A stretch of DNA of 64,000 bases. It comes from Planotetraspora phitsanulokensis (GTDB taxonomy: Bacteria > Actinomycetota > Actinomycetes > Streptosporangiales > Streptosporangiaceae). Positions 1 through 8,124 of this stretch are shown piece by piece; position 1 is the stretch's first letter; each line of letters starts with the position of its first letter. Under the pieces are notes generated by a model. That model was not told the origin of the DNA, searched no databases, and worked only from the letters and a program-made list of their open reading frames with translations. The position numbers and the translations under genes are program-made. Location of the stretch: NCBI RefSeq assembly GCF_016863295.1, contig NZ_BOOP01000011.1:62001-126000 (forward strand), in the 5' to 3' direction.

Positions 1-303
1 GGCGCGGGCCACCACGACCGTTCCGCTCTCGCGCAGCCAGAAGCCCGCTTCCTTCGCCAGCCTGATCCAGGCCGAACGGGCGGCCATGGCGTACTCGAGC
101 GTCCGGCCTCCCTGCGCGGTGAAGCACCCGTGCCCGAAGTTGCGCACCGACGCTCCGACGGCCCGATCGTCGCGCTCGACCACCACCACGGAGCAACCTC
201 TGCGGACGGCCTCGACGGCGTGTGCGAGACCGACGATCCCGGCTCCGACGATGACCACGTCGGCACGGTCGGTGGAGCCGGTGAGCATGGGAGCACTTGT
301 CAT
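1..303 (-). CDS. FAD-dependent oxidoreductase, N-terminal part (phosphonate-associated DAO family)
   Basis: Only the N-terminal 101 residues lie in the window; the gene runs off the left edge. A Rossmann dinucleotide-binding motif (VVIVGAGIVGLAHAVEA) sits at about residues 15-31, followed by VVVVERDD and the segment GASVRNFGHGCFTAQ. This is typical of the DAO-type flavoenzymes (TIGR03364) that are found next to phosphonatase-like hydrolases and are proposed to deaminate an aminophosphonate. The start is ATG at 303; a second ATG lies five codons later. The gene is divergent from the GntR regulator at 457, and a 16-bp palindrome covers its start codon. The substrate is inferred from context only. 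Confidence 0.85.
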   Translation of the reverse strand, partial: MTSAPMLTGSTDRADVVIVGAGIVGLAHAVEAVRRGCSVVVVERDDRAVGASVRNFGHGCFTAQGGRTLEYAMAARSAWIRLAKEAGFWLRESGTVVVARA

Positions 304-310
304 GACAAGT
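295..310. promoter_or_regulatory. 16-bp perfect palindrome, probable GntR/HutC-type operator
   Basis: ACTTGTCATGACAAGT is a perfect palindrome that overlaps the start codon of the FAD oxidoreductase. Its outer pattern resembles the ACTGGTCTAGACCAGT-like sites of HutC-subfamily GntR regulators, and such a regulator is encoded divergently at 457. Repression of the oxidoreductase is an inference. Confidence 0.6.
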
Positions 311-456
311 AGCCTCGCTCAGGATCGAACGTTCGTCAACAGGCCGCCCGCAATCGTCGAAGGATGTTCCCTCGGGATTCATTTCACCTGATCACAAAGG
401 ATGGGCTCCCTCTCCTGCCACTTGTGCCGACCTGGACCGTCTGTATAGTCAAGTCC

Positions 457-1239
457 GTGGACGAGCCTCTCTATCAGCGCATCGCCGACGATCTGCGCCG
501 CCGCATCGCCCGTGGCGACCTGCCCGTCGGAGCCGCGCTGCCGTCCGAGTCGCAGCTGTGCGAGCAGTGGGCGGCCTCGCGCGGGCCGGTGCGCCAGGCG
601 CTCAGCGCGCTGCGCGCCGAGGGGCTCATCGGCGGCGGCCGAGGCCGTCCGCCGGTCGTGCGGACGAGCCGGGTCCCGCAGCCGTTCGAGACCCTGCTGT
701 CCTTCTCCCGCTGGGCCCACAGCCTGGGCCGCACACCCGGCCAGCGCACTCTGGAGATCGCGCGCAGGCCCGCACGCCAGGAGGTGGCCGACGCGCTGGC
801 GATCGACGAGGGCGATCCCGTCGTCGACCTGGTACGGCTACGCCTGCTGGACGGGCGGCCCACCATGATCGAGCGGACGACCTTCGTGGAATCCGTGGGC
901 CGCCTGCTTTTCGACGTCGCCTTCGATCCGGACTCCAGCTCGATCTACGCGTACCTGGCGGAACGAGGGGTCGACCTCAGCGTCGCCCGGCACGTGTTCG
1001 ACGCGGTCGCCGCCGACCCGACGGACGCCTCCCTCCTGGAGGTCCCCGAGGGCGCGCCGCTCCTGCGGGAACGGCGGCGTGCCGGCAGCGCGTCCGGCGA
1101 GCCGTACGAGTACTCCGACGACCGCTACCGGCCGGACGTCGTCACCTTCACGATCGAGAACGCCGAACAGGCGCATCCCTCGGTCGCGCGCGCCTGGCGG
1201 CCGACCCCCGCCGACAACAACCAGACACACCCCAAGTGA
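457..1239 (+). CDS. GntR family (HutC/UTRA subfamily) transcriptional regulator
   Basis: The 260-residue protein has an N-terminal winged helix (EPLYQRIADDLRRRIARGDL, then the typical LPSESQLCEQW and GPVRQALSALRAEGLI) and a C-terminal UTRA effector domain ending in YEYSDDRYRPDVVTFTIEN. I chose GTG 457 over an upstream in-frame ATG at 364. GTG begins exactly where family homology begins, and a -10-like TATAGT at 444-449 places the transcript start at the GTG, so the mRNA is probably leaderless. The phosphonatase-like gene follows 7 nt downstream and the FAD oxidoreductase is divergent, so this is probably the local regulator of aminophosphonate use. Confidence 0.88.
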   Translation: MDEPLYQRIADDLRRRIARGDLPVGAALPSESQLCEQWAASRGPVRQALSALRAEGLIGGGRGRPPVVRTSRVPQPFETLLSFSRWAHSLGRTPGQRTLEIARRPARQEVADALAIDEGDPVVDLVRLRLLDGRPTMIERTTFVESVGRLLFDVAFDPDSSSIYAYLAERGVDLSVARHVFDAVAADPTDASLLEVPEGAPLLRERRRAGSASGEPYEYSDDRYRPDVVTFTIENAEQAHPSVARAWRPTPADNNQTHPK

Positions 1240-1246
1240 GGAACTC

Positions 1247-1921
1247 ATGCCCATCGAACTGATGGTCCTGGACATGGCCGGCACGACGATCGAGGAATAC
1301 GGCGCCGTCTACGAAGCGCTGGCCGAAGCCGTCATCGCGGCGGGAGGCGAGCCCTCCGAGGCGGACATCCAGCGCTGGATGGGCGCGGGCAAGCGCGAGG
1401 CGATCCAGCATCTGCTCGAGGAGCACTTCGGCCGCGAAGTCGAGCCGGAGACGGTCGACGCCGCGTTCGCCGACTTCCGTGCCCGGCTCGACAAGTCCTA
1501 CCGCGACCGGCCGCCGGTGCCGCTGCCCGGCGTCCCCGAGGCGCTCAGCCGCATCCGCGCGGCCGGGACCAAGGTGGCGCTGACGACCGGGTTCGACCGC
1601 GAGGTGACCGAGTCCCTGCTGCACACCCTCGGCTGGGAACACGACGTGGTCGACGCCGTGGTGTGCGTGGACGACGTCCCGGCCGGCCGTCCCGCCCCTT
1701 ACATGATCTTCCGTGCGATGGAGGCCACCGGCGTTCACGACGTCGCGCGGGTTCTCGTCGCGGGGGACACCATCCGCGACCTGCAGGCCGGGACCAACGC
1801 GGGCGCCGGCTACGTCGTCGGCGTGCTCACGGGGAAGCTGGACGCCACCGGCCTGGGCGCCGAGCGGCACACCCACCTGCTGCCCGGCGTGGCCGACCTG
1901 CCCGGCCTGCTGTCGTCCTGA
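1247..1921 (+). CDS. Phosphonatase-like HAD hydrolase
   Basis: This 224-residue protein is a HAD-superfamily hydrolase. Motif I is DMAGTT near residue 9, where the first Asp is the nucleophile, and motif IV is GDTIRDLQAGTNAG near residue 167. It matches the phosphonatase-like clade (TIGR03351) that is found with the FAD oxidoreductase family located divergently at 303. The proposed role is C-P bond cleavage of a phosphonoacetaldehyde-like aldehyde. ATG 1247 has the Shine-Dalgarno GTGAGGA, which overlaps the stop of the GntR gene, so the two are likely co-transcribed. The exact substrate cannot be read from the sequence. Confidence 0.85.
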   Translation: MPIELMVLDMAGTTIEEYGAVYEALAEAVIAAGGEPSEADIQRWMGAGKREAIQHLLEEHFGREVEPETVDAAFADFRARLDKSYRDRPPVPLPGVPEALSRIRAAGTKVALTTGFDREVTESLLHTLGWEHDVVDAVVCVDDVPAGRPAPYMIFRAMEATGVHDVARVLVAGDTIRDLQAGTNAGAGYVVGVLTGKLDATGLGAERHTHLLPGVADLPGLLSS

Positions 1922-1938
1922 AACGAATGGCCGGCCCG

Positions 1939-2388
1939 TCATCCGTAGGGGTCGGTGACCTCACGGAGGCGGGTGAGCGCGCGGCGTAGGTGGTCGGCGT
2001 CCCGTTTGCCGAGGTGCCGTGTCCACTCGGCTTCGACTTCGGACTCGACCACCCGCGCGATGGCGACGCACGCCTCGCCGCGCGCGGCGATCCGCACCAG
2101 GCGGGCCCGGGCGTCGACGGGGTCGGGCACCCGTTCCACGTATCCGGCCCGTTCGAGCTGGTCCACCAGGAAGGTGGCCGTCTGCTTGCTGATCCTGGCC
2201 TGCTCGGCCAGGTCGGTCACCCGCGTGCCGTTCGGGCCGACCCGCTGGAACACCCGGCTCTGCGCCAGGGTGATGTCGTCGTACCCGGCCTCGGCCAGGG
2301 CGTCCATGACCCTGGCCTCCATGGCGCGGTAGGGGAAGAAGCAGAGCAGGCCGAGGTTGGGCCCGCGTACAGGCGAGTCCTCGCTCAC
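1939..2388 (-). CDS. MarR family transcriptional regulator
   Basis: The 149-residue protein is a MarR-type winged helix. The recognition region is RVTDLAEQARISKQTATFLVDQLERAGYVER (about residues 55-85), followed by the wing VPDPVDARARLVRIAARG. It is divergent from the mycothiol-dependent-type gene at 2465. The 15-bp inverted repeat at 2418-2432 between them is the likely operator. The effector is unknown. Confidence 0.88.
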   Translation of the reverse strand: MSEDSPVRGPNLGLLCFFPYRAMEARVMDALAEAGYDDITLAQSRVFQRVGPNGTRVTDLAEQARISKQTATFLVDQLERAGYVERVPDPVDARARLVRIAARGEACVAIARVVESEVEAEWTRHLGKRDADHLRRALTRLREVTDPYG

Positions 2389-2417
2389 CCGGCCTCCTTG
2401 ACAATAGACAGATTATC

Positions 2418-2432
2418 GAACCAATATGGTTC
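2418..2432. promoter_or_regulatory. Inverted repeat, likely MarR operator
   Basis: GAACCA-ATA-TGGTTC is a perfect inverted repeat in the divergent gap between the MarR gene and the gene at 2465. A TTGACA hexamer lies just upstream at 2399-2404. Its position fits autoregulation plus control of the divergent gene. Confidence 0.55.
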
Positions 2433-2464
2433 CATCATCGTACCAGTTTGAACTGGGAGCCGGG

Positions 2465-3097
2465 ATGAACCGCGACGAGGTGTGGCAGACGATCGACCAC
2501 GAGCGGGCAAGCCTCGCGGACCTCCTCGACGACCTGTCCGAGCAGGAATGGGCGACCACGTCCCTGTGCGCCGGCTGGCGGGTGCGCGACGTCGCGGCCC
2601 ACCTGGCACTCGCCCAGACGGGTGCGCTCGAGGCGGCATATTGGCTGCTGCTTGCTCGCGGGAACTTCAACCGCATGATCCACGACAGTGCCGTACGGCA
2701 GGCGGGAACACCTGTCGGACACCATGCCGACCGGCTGCGCGGCATGGTCGGCTCGCGCAAGAAGGCCCCCGGCATCACCCACCTCGAACCGCTCATCGAC
2801 GTCCTCGTCCACGGACAGGACATCGCGGTCCCGCTCGGACGGGATCGGCCCATGCCGGTGCGGGCCGGGGCGGCGGCCGCAACCCGCGTCTGGACGATGG
2901 GACGCCCCTTCCAGGCCCGGCGGAAGCTGGCCGGGTTCGAGTTCGCGGCGACCGACTGCTCCTGGTCCGCAGGACAGGGCCATCGCGTCGAAGGTCCCAT
3001 GTCCGCGATCCTGCTGTCGTTGACCGGCCGCAAGGCCGCCCTGCCGCAACTGTCCGGCCCAGGAATCGCCGAACTGCGGGATCGCTGGTCCTCCTGA
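2465..3097 (+). CDS. Maleylpyruvate isomerase-family, mycothiol-dependent-type protein (DinB-like fold)
   Basis: This 210-residue protein resembles the actinobacterial TIGR03083/MDMPI family of DinB-like four-helix proteins. The metal-site-type motif WRVRDVAAHLA lies around residue 40, and a second conserved His is in HGQDIAVPLGR around residue 117. Many members use mycothiol as thiol cofactor. ATG 2465 is preferred because GGGAG lies just upstream; an in-frame ATG at 2426 would place the start inside the operator. The divergent MarR gene is its probable regulator. The actual reaction is unknown. Confidence 0.75.
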   Translation: MNRDEVWQTIDHERASLADLLDDLSEQEWATTSLCAGWRVRDVAAHLALAQTGALEAAYWLLLARGNFNRMIHDSAVRQAGTPVGHHADRLRGMVGSRKKAPGITHLEPLIDVLVHGQDIAVPLGRDRPMPVRAGAAAATRVWTMGRPFQARRKLAGFEFAATDCSWSAGQGHRVEGPMSAILLSLTGRKAALPQLSGPGIAELRDRWSS

Positions 3098-3098
3098 G

Positions 3099-3114
3099 CC
3101 CTCCGGCCGGAGGG
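3099..3114. terminator. Palindrome between convergent genes
   Basis: CCCTCCGGCCGGAGGG is a perfect palindrome that can fold as a 6-bp stem with a GGCC loop. It lies exactly between two convergent stop codons. There is no U-run, so termination is inferred. Confidence 0.4.
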
Positions 3115-3705
3115 TCAGCGCGTCTGGTCTGGTGGGACCAGGGCGTCGATCAGCGAGGCGGCCGTGGCCCTGAGGCGCTGAGCGTCCTGGTAGACGCGCT
3201 CCATGACGACGATCCCCCGGGTCATGGTGATCAGGACCCGGGCCGCCTCCGCCGGGGGGATGGCGAGGCGGGGGCGGGCCTCGTCAGTGGACAGCCGCTG
3301 CTCCAGCAACCGCTCCATGTCGTCGAGCAGACCACGAATCGCGGCACGGATGCGTTCACCGTCGGCCTTCGTGTCGATCGCCGTCTTCGTGGTCAGACAT
3401 CCGCGGGTGGGTACCCCCGTCGTCATGGACGTGATCGTGAAGTCGAAGAAGTCGCGGAGGGCCTGGTCGACCCTCGGATGGGCGAGCGCCTCGGCGGTCT
3501 CGGCCAGGAACACGTCGGCGTAGTCCGCGTAGACACGCAGGAACAACGCCTCCTTGTCGCCGTAGGCGTTGTAGAGCGACCCGCGCAGAACGCCTGAGGC
3601 GGTCGCGAGGTCCTGCATCGAGGTAGCGCCGTAACCCTTGTTCCAGAAGACGTCGCGGGCGCTCTCCAGAGCCCGCCTCTCATCGAACTGACGTTGCCCG
3701 ACCAT
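3115..3705 (-). CDS. TetR/AcrR family transcriptional regulator
   Basis: The 196-residue protein has an N-terminal TetR helix-turn-helix (ALESARDVFWNKGYGATSMQDLATASGVLRGSLYNAYGDKEALF, about residues 12-55) and an all-helical ligand domain. It is divergent from an SDR oxidoreductase. The gap holds a dense set of TGTCA/TGACA inverted repeats, the likely operators. The sequence pattern is that of the subgroup that senses electrophiles or quinones, but the ligand is unknown. Confidence 0.88.
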   Translation of the reverse strand: MVGQRQFDERRALESARDVFWNKGYGATSMQDLATASGVLRGSLYNAYGDKEALFLRVYADYADVFLAETAEALAHPRVDQALRDFFDFTITSMTTGVPTRGCLTTKTAIDTKADGERIRAAIRGLLDDMERLLEQRLSTDEARPRLAIPPAEAARVLITMTRGIVVMERVYQDAQRLRATAASLIDALVPPDQTR

Positions 3706-3718
3706 GCGGCGACCCTAA

Positions 3719-3782
3719 TCATCTTTGACATGACTGTCAAACTATGCAAGCCTGTCAAACATGACAAGGGTGTCAAAGATGA
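3719..3782. promoter_or_regulatory. Nested inverted-repeat operator cluster (TetR)
   Basis: Three nested elements are visible. TTTGACA-TGAC-TGTCAAA lies at 3724-3741, TGTCA-AACA-TGACA at 3753-3766, and the outer arms TCATCTTTGACA (3719-3730) and TGTCAAAGATGA (3771-3782) are perfectly complementary. The cluster lies between the divergent TetR and SDR genes and is probably bound by the TetR protein. Confidence 0.65.
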
Positions 3783-3865
3783 CGACACCCCCGGCGGCCA
3801 CGTCCAGCGATCCCGCGCCAACCAGCGGTCTTCGCGCTCTGTCTCGATCTCGAAAGGTCCCTTCG

Positions 3866-4699
3866 ATGAGCGACTCTCACCTCGATCTGCAAGCTCGCCG
3901 CACCCTCATCACAGGTGCGGGCAGCGGAATCGGCCGCGCCCTGGCCCTGGAACTGGCCTCCCGCCAGGGTGTGCTCGCCTTGGCGGGCAGGCGGCCCGGA
4001 CCCCTGGCCGAGACCGCGGCGCTGGTCGCCCAGCGTGGCGGCACCGCGCACACGATCACCGCCGACCTCGCCGCCGACGGGGAGCCCGAACGCCTGATCG
4101 CGGAGACCGTCGCCGTGCTCGGCGGACTCGACATCCTTGTCAACAACGCGGGAAACGTGCGGGCGGGGGCGCTCGAGGACATCGACGCGGCCGACATCCA
4201 CGCCATGATCAAGCTCAACCTCGTCGCGCCCATACTCGCGGCCAAGGCGGCGCTGCCGCACCTGCGCGCAGCAGGAGCCCGGCACGGAAACGCCGCCCTG
4301 GTCGGCATCGCCTCGGCCTCCGCTCTGGTCGGCCTCCCCTACTACGCCCCCTACGCGGCGACCAAGGCCGGGCTCACCCGATTCGACGAAGCCCTGCGCC
4401 GCGAACTGATCGGAGAGGGCGTCCACGTGGCCACGGTCTACCCCGGCCCGGTGGACACACCGATGATGGCCTCGTCCCAGGCCGGCCCGGACCTGGGGTA
4501 CGGACTCCGTCCCGCCGGCGAGGTGGCCGCCGAGATCATGGCCGGCCTGGAGGCCCGCCACGTCGACATCGACACCCAGCTGCCTGACCGCCGCGCGTTG
4601 CGGGAACTCAACACACGGGACCCGCTCGCTGTCGACGCCGCCCTCGCACCGACGCTCGCCCAACGCCGGGCCGCCGTCAGCACCCATCGCAGCATCTGA
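3866..4699 (+). CDS. SDR family NAD(P)-dependent oxidoreductase
   Basis: This 277-residue classical SDR has the cofactor motif TGAGSGIGRA near residue 16, the NNAGN motif near residue 93, and the catalytic Tyr-Lys in YYAPYAATKAGLTRF near residue 155. ATG 3866 follows an AAAGG Shine-Dalgarno and begins at the family's usual N-terminus. It is divergently transcribed from the TetR gene and followed at 17 nt by a SnoaL-like gene, so the two probably form an operon under TetR control. The substrate is unknown. Confidence 0.88.
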   Translation: MSDSHLDLQARRTLITGAGSGIGRALALELASRQGVLALAGRRPGPLAETAALVAQRGGTAHTITADLAADGEPERLIAETVAVLGGLDILVNNAGNVRAGALEDIDAADIHAMIKLNLVAPILAAKAALPHLRAAGARHGNAALVGIASASALVGLPYYAPYAATKAGLTRFDEALRRELIGEGVHVATVYPGPVDTPMMASSQAGPDLGYGLRPAGEVAAEIMAGLEARHVDIDTQLPDRRALRELNTRDPLAVDAALAPTLAQRRAAVSTHRSI

Positions 4700-4716
4700 C
4701 TTCGGGGAGTCGGGAG

Positions 4717-5136
4717 ATGACGAGACGCTCGAGCGTCGACCTGGTCCACGCGTTCTGGGCGCAGGTCTGGCAGCCTCCGCAGAACTACGACGCCATCGAC
4801 GATCTCGTCGTCGAGGACTTCGTTCTCATCACCGGCGGCACGCGGATCGAGTCCCGCGAGGCCTTCAAGCAATGGGCGCGGGAGTTCGGCTCCAAGATCG
4901 ACGACATGGACTTCGAAATCGTCGAATCCTTCGAGAACCACGACGGCTCGCGCGTGGCCTCGATGTGGCGGATCACCGGCAGGAACAACGGCGTCTTCGG
5001 TACGGAACCCGCCGGCGAACCCATCGAGATGACCGGCACGGCTGTCTGGGCCGTCCGCGAGGACGGAAAGCTCCTGTCCAACCGGGTCGAGCGCAACGCG
5101 TACGAGGTCTTCAGGAGACTCACCGAAGGCAGGTGA
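4717..5136 (+). CDS. SnoaL-like/NTF2-fold nuclear-transport-factor-family protein
   Basis: The 139-residue protein has the length and pattern of SnoaL/ketosteroid-isomerase-like domains: an N-terminal helix with FWAQVW, the strand EDFVLITGGTRIESREAF, and an end in RNAYEVF. It follows the SDR gene by 17 nt behind a GGGGAG-type ribosome site, so co-transcription is likely. Members act as small-molecule isomerases, cyclases or binding proteins; no catalytic role can be assigned. Confidence 0.75.
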   Translation: MTRRSSVDLVHAFWAQVWQPPQNYDAIDDLVVEDFVLITGGTRIESREAFKQWAREFGSKIDDMDFEIVESFENHDGSRVASMWRITGRNNGVFGTEPAGEPIEMTGTAVWAVREDGKLLSNRVERNAYEVFRRLTEGR

Positions 5137-5193
5137 ACGCACCTCGGGACGGTCACACTCCTCGCGGGGTGAGCGCGCACGGCTCGCGCGCGG

Positions 5194-5784
5194 TCAGCCC
5201 TCCGCCGCAGGGACGATGCGTTCGACCGCGCCGTCCACCAGCTGACGCATCCGATCCTCGGTGAACACGCCAGGCAGCGTGAGCCGCTCAACGATCAGCC
5301 AGTTGATGGCCAGATAGAGCAGTTCGACTGTCTTGGCGTCCCCGGGCAGCCCCGTCCCCACGTGGTACTCGACGTTGGCGCCGATGATCGCCTTGACCTG
5401 TTCCGTGAGGACGGCCCGAAGACCGGGGCGGCGCGTCGCCTCCAGACGCAACTCCAGCAGGGCGAGATAGCCGACGCTGTAGGCGCCGATCCGGTCGACC
5501 AGATCGTGCATGAGCCCGGCCACCCGTTCGCGGTCGCGCGGGCCCTCCAGGCTCTTGGCCATGGTCGCGACGTCCGGCTGCATGTGCTCGTAGATGCGCG
5601 AGCCCGCCTGGGTGAGCAGATCGTCCCTGCTGGCGAAGTAATTGGACGTGGTGCCGCCGGGCACCTCCGCCTGGGCGTCCACGGCGCGGAAGGTCAGGCC
5701 GCGCGCCCCTTCACGCGCCAGCACGTCGATGGCCGCGTCGAGCAACGCCATCCGCCTCGCCTGGTTCTGCCGCATTGACACCAC
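5194..5784 (-). CDS. TetR family transcriptional regulator
   Basis: The 196-residue TetR protein has its helix-turn-helix at about residues 8-52 (MALLDAAIDVLAREG, then GTTSNYFASRDDLL) and a helical ligand domain. It is divergent from the dihydrofolate-reductase-like gene at 5846. The gap holds GTAGTACTAC and related half sites. Confidence 0.88.
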   Translation of the reverse strand: MVSMRQNQARRMALLDAAIDVLAREGARGLTFRAVDAQAEVPGGTTSNYFASRDDLLTQAGSRIYEHMQPDVATMAKSLEGPRDRERVAGLMHDLVDRIGAYSVGYLALLELRLEATRRPGLRAVLTEQVKAIIGANVEYHVGTGLPGDAKTVELLYLAINWLIVERLTLPGVFTEDRMRQLVDGAVERIVPAAEG

Positions 5785-5791
5785 TCCACTT

Positions 5792-5830
5792 GTAGTACTA
5801 CGTTCAGACCACTACAGCCAGAGTACTACG
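5792..5830. promoter_or_regulatory. GTAGTAC repeats, probable TetR operator
   Basis: GTAGTACTAC at 5792-5801 is a perfect 10-bp palindrome. It is followed by CTACAG and AGTACTACG, half sites of the same sequence, up to about 5830. A TTGACA hexamer lies upstream at 5775-5780. The arrangement suits control of the divergent TetR/reductase pair. Confidence 0.5.
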
Positions 5831-5845
5831 AATGGAATTCATCAA

Positions 5846-6415
5846 ATGCGAAAGCTTGTCTACTACATCGGCGTGAGCATCGACGGCTACATCGCCGGAC
5901 CCGGCGGGGAGTTCGACTTCTATCCGCTGCCGGACGACATGACCGCGTGGATCACCGCCGAGTATCCGGAGACCGTTTTCGGCCCCGTCCGATCCCAGAT
6001 CGGCCTCGATGCGCCCAACGGTCATTTCGACACCGTGGTGATGGGAAGGGGCACGTACCAGCCCGGGCTCGACGTCGGCGTCACCAGCCCCTACGGGCAC
6101 CTGAGGCAGTACGTCGTCTCCACCTCGACACCGGAGATCGCGGATCCGGACGTCGAACTGGTCGGCGGCGACCCCGTCGCGCTCGTCCAGCGGCTGAAGA
6201 AGGAGGACGGCTTGGACATCTGGCTGTGCGGGGGCGGGAAGCTGGCCGGCTCGGTGCTCCCGGAGATCGACGAGCTGATCGTCAAGAGCTACCCCGTCGT
6301 CGCGGGCGGCGGAATCTCCGCCTTCTCCGGAGCCTTCCGGCCTACGCACTTCACCCCGTCACGCACGCGGTCCTTCTCCAACGGCGCCACCGTGACCTGG
6401 TACGGCAGAGCCTGA
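5846..6415 (+). CDS. Dihydrofolate reductase family protein (RibD C-terminal-like)
   Basis: The 189-residue protein begins KLVYYIGVSIDGYIAGPGGEFDF, typical of the RibD-C/DHFR-like reductases. Later come VVMGRGTYQPGL and WLCGGGKLAGSVLPEIDELIV, the NADPH-binding region. ATG 5846 marks the family N-terminus. The TetR gene is divergent. These stand-alone proteins are usually uncharacterised NADPH reductases, so the substrate is unknown. Confidence 0.83.
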   Translation: MRKLVYYIGVSIDGYIAGPGGEFDFYPLPDDMTAWITAEYPETVFGPVRSQIGLDAPNGHFDTVVMGRGTYQPGLDVGVTSPYGHLRQYVVSTSTPEIADPDVELVGGDPVALVQRLKKEDGLDIWLCGGGKLAGSVLPEIDELIVKSYPVVAGGGISAFSGAFRPTHFTPSRTRSFSNGATVTWYGRA

Positions 6416-6433
6416 CCGGCCCGCTCTCCGGGA

Positions 6434-7750
6434 TCACGACGTCGTGCGGGTGAGCGCCTCCCGCTCGCCGGCGACCGGGTCCGCCGTGGCCTCGGCGAGC
6501 ACCTCCAGCGGGTTGGCGAGCACCTTGGAGAAGGCGAGTTCGGCCCCGCCGACCAGGGTGGCGTCGTCGCCGAGAGCCGCGGTGCGCAGTCGCACCCTCT
6601 CCCGGGAGATCACCAACACGTTGGCCGCCACCCGGTCGTGGATCTGGGCCGCCGAGCCTCGGTAGATCTCCCGCAACATCCCCCCGAAGATCACCAGGCC
6701 GGGATTAAAGAGGTTGATCAGGTTCGCCACCCCGATGCCCAGCCAGTCTCCGATACGGTGCAGCGCCTCACGCGCCACGACGTCTCCGCCCTCCGCGGCG
6801 TCCACCACGGCCCGGACCCCTTCCCGGCCCATCAGTCCGGACCGGCCGGCGGCGTCGAACAGGGCCTGCTCCCCTACCTCCGCCTCAAGGCAGCCTCGCG
6901 ACCCGCACCCGCACGGCCGACCGTCATACGGGTTCACGATCATGTGCCCGAGTTCGCAGCCGTAACCGCCGTCGCCGTCCAGCAGTTTGCCGCCGACGAT
7001 GATCCCGCCGCCGACGCCGACGTCTCCGTGCAGGTAGACCAGGTTCCGATGGCCGATGCCCACCCCGCGTTCGTGCTCGGCCAGCGCGCCCAGGTGGGCC
7101 TCGTTGCCCACCGACACCGGCAGCCCGAGCCCCAGCCTGACCCCGAGCTCGGCGCCGAAGGCCTGGTCCACCCAGCCCATGTTCGGCCCGAACCGCACCG
7201 TCCCGTCACCAGGCCGGATCATGCCGCAGTAGGCCGCGCCCACCCCGACGCACACCGAGCCGGGACTGGCGCCGCCGTCCATCTGACGGCCGAACTCGGC
7301 GAGCACCCCGACCACGTCGTCGAGGTCGGCCCCCGCGCGGGCCCGGACGGCCTCTCTGCGGTCGAGGATCGTGCCGCCCAGCCCGACCCTGGCGGCGACC
7401 AGCCGGTCCACCCTGACATCGAAGGCCAGGACGTACACCCGCTCAGATTCCGGCCGGACCACCAGCGACGGGCGGCCCGCCTTGCCGTTCTCCTTGGGAA
7501 GCTCTTCTCGCACCAGACCCGCCGAGGTGAGCTCGGCCGTCAACGCCATGATGGTGCTGCGGTTCAGACCCATCCGCTCGGCCAGCTCCGCACGGGAGAT
7601 CGGGCCGCCCAGATGCACCTGCCGGAGCAGGGCGCCGAGGTTGTGCCGGCGCATCTCCTCCTGTGGCCGACCGGCTTTCAGCATCGCGGGCATCCTGACG
7701 ACTCGGGGCTCGTCATTGTCGTGCACGCGGCGGGAGAACAGGGTGTCCAC
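6434..7750 (-). CDS. ROK family transcriptional regulator
   Basis: The protein is up to 438 residues and has an N-terminal winged helix (PISRAELAERMGLNRSTIMALTAELTSAGLV, about residues 50-80) and a sugar-kinase-like ROK domain. The ROK part contains the glycine-rich VGVGGGIIVGGKLLDGDGGYGCELGHM and the zinc/ROK signature CGCGSRGCLEAEVG. In-frame ATGs 20 and 23 codons later are also possible starts. Regulators of this kind control sugar catabolism, but no sugar genes are adjacent, so the target cannot be named. The gene is divergent from the Y-RNA array. Confidence 0.87.
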   Translation of the reverse strand: MDTLFSRRVHDNDEPRVVRMPAMLKAGRPQEEMRRHNLGALLRQVHLGGPISRAELAERMGLNRSTIMALTAELTSAGLVREELPKENGKAGRPSLVVRPESERVYVLAFDVRVDRLVAARVGLGGTILDRREAVRARAGADLDDVVGVLAEFGRQMDGGASPGSVCVGVGAAYCGMIRPGDGTVRFGPNMGWVDQAFGAELGVRLGLGLPVSVGNEAHLGALAEHERGVGIGHRNLVYLHGDVGVGGGIIVGGKLLDGDGGYGCELGHMIVNPYDGRPCGCGSRGCLEAEVGEQALFDAAGRSGLMGREGVRAVVDAAEGGDVVAREALHRIGDWLGIGVANLINLFNPGLVIFGGMLREIYRGSAAQIHDRVAANVLVISRERVRLRTAALGDDATLVGGAELAFSKVLANPLEVLAEATADPVAGEREALTRTTS

Positions 7751-7972
7751 GCCGACCGCGAGCGAACGGAACAGGTCCTGTCAGCACGTGACACTACCAA
7801 CCGGTGACCTCGGGAGCATCACCCCGGAAACGACGGAAACATGAATCGCCGGATTCTCCGTACCCCCGTCTGAGCCGTGACACGCCCGGTCCGGCTGCCG
7901 CCTGTAATGCGCCGGTCGCAGAAAAAACAGAATGCGCACCGAATATCACACCGGATACCGTCTGATCTTGTA

Positions 7973-8106
7973 CCTCCCGGTGCGCAGGCAACGGTTACTT
8001 CGCTCTGCAAAAGCGGCAACGCGGGTTCGAATCCCGCCGCCGGCCCAGGCCGGTGTCGTCCAGTGGCCTAGGACGCTACGACCGTCGCCGCCTTGACCTC
8101 GGGGGG
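7973..8106 (+). ncRNA. yrlA-like: Y-RNA-like unit 1 with a permuted tRNA-Glu-like module
   Basis: The outer stem is CCTCCCG 7973-7979 with CGGGGGG 8100-8106. The internal loop has GTGCGCA on the 5' side and TTGACCT on the 3' side. The inner stem is GGCAACGG 7987-7994 with CCGTCGCC 8082-8089, with one A-C mismatch. It is followed by TTACTTC. A T-arm comes next (GCGGG, loop TTCGAAT, CCCGC; 8021-8037), then an acceptor-like 7-bp hairpin (8038-8044 with 8049-8055, loop CCAG), then a D-arm (GTCC, loop AGTGGCCTA, GGAC; 8058-8074). The tRNA halves are in swapped order, the acceptor end is closed with no CCA, and the inner stem sits where the anticodon arm would be. This is the layout known for bacterial YrlA. 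The D-arm matches actinobacterial tRNA-Glu. Transcript ends are not determined. Confidence 0.82.
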
Positions 8107-8124
8107 AACACAACGTGACATGCA

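Noticed and set aside
8021-8074. Looks like a tRNA gene (T-arm and D-arm present)
   Set aside because: The 3' half comes before the 5' half, the acceptor end is closed by a short loop, there is no anticodon arm, and the module sits inside a Y-RNA-type stem. It is a tRNA-like module, not a tRNA.
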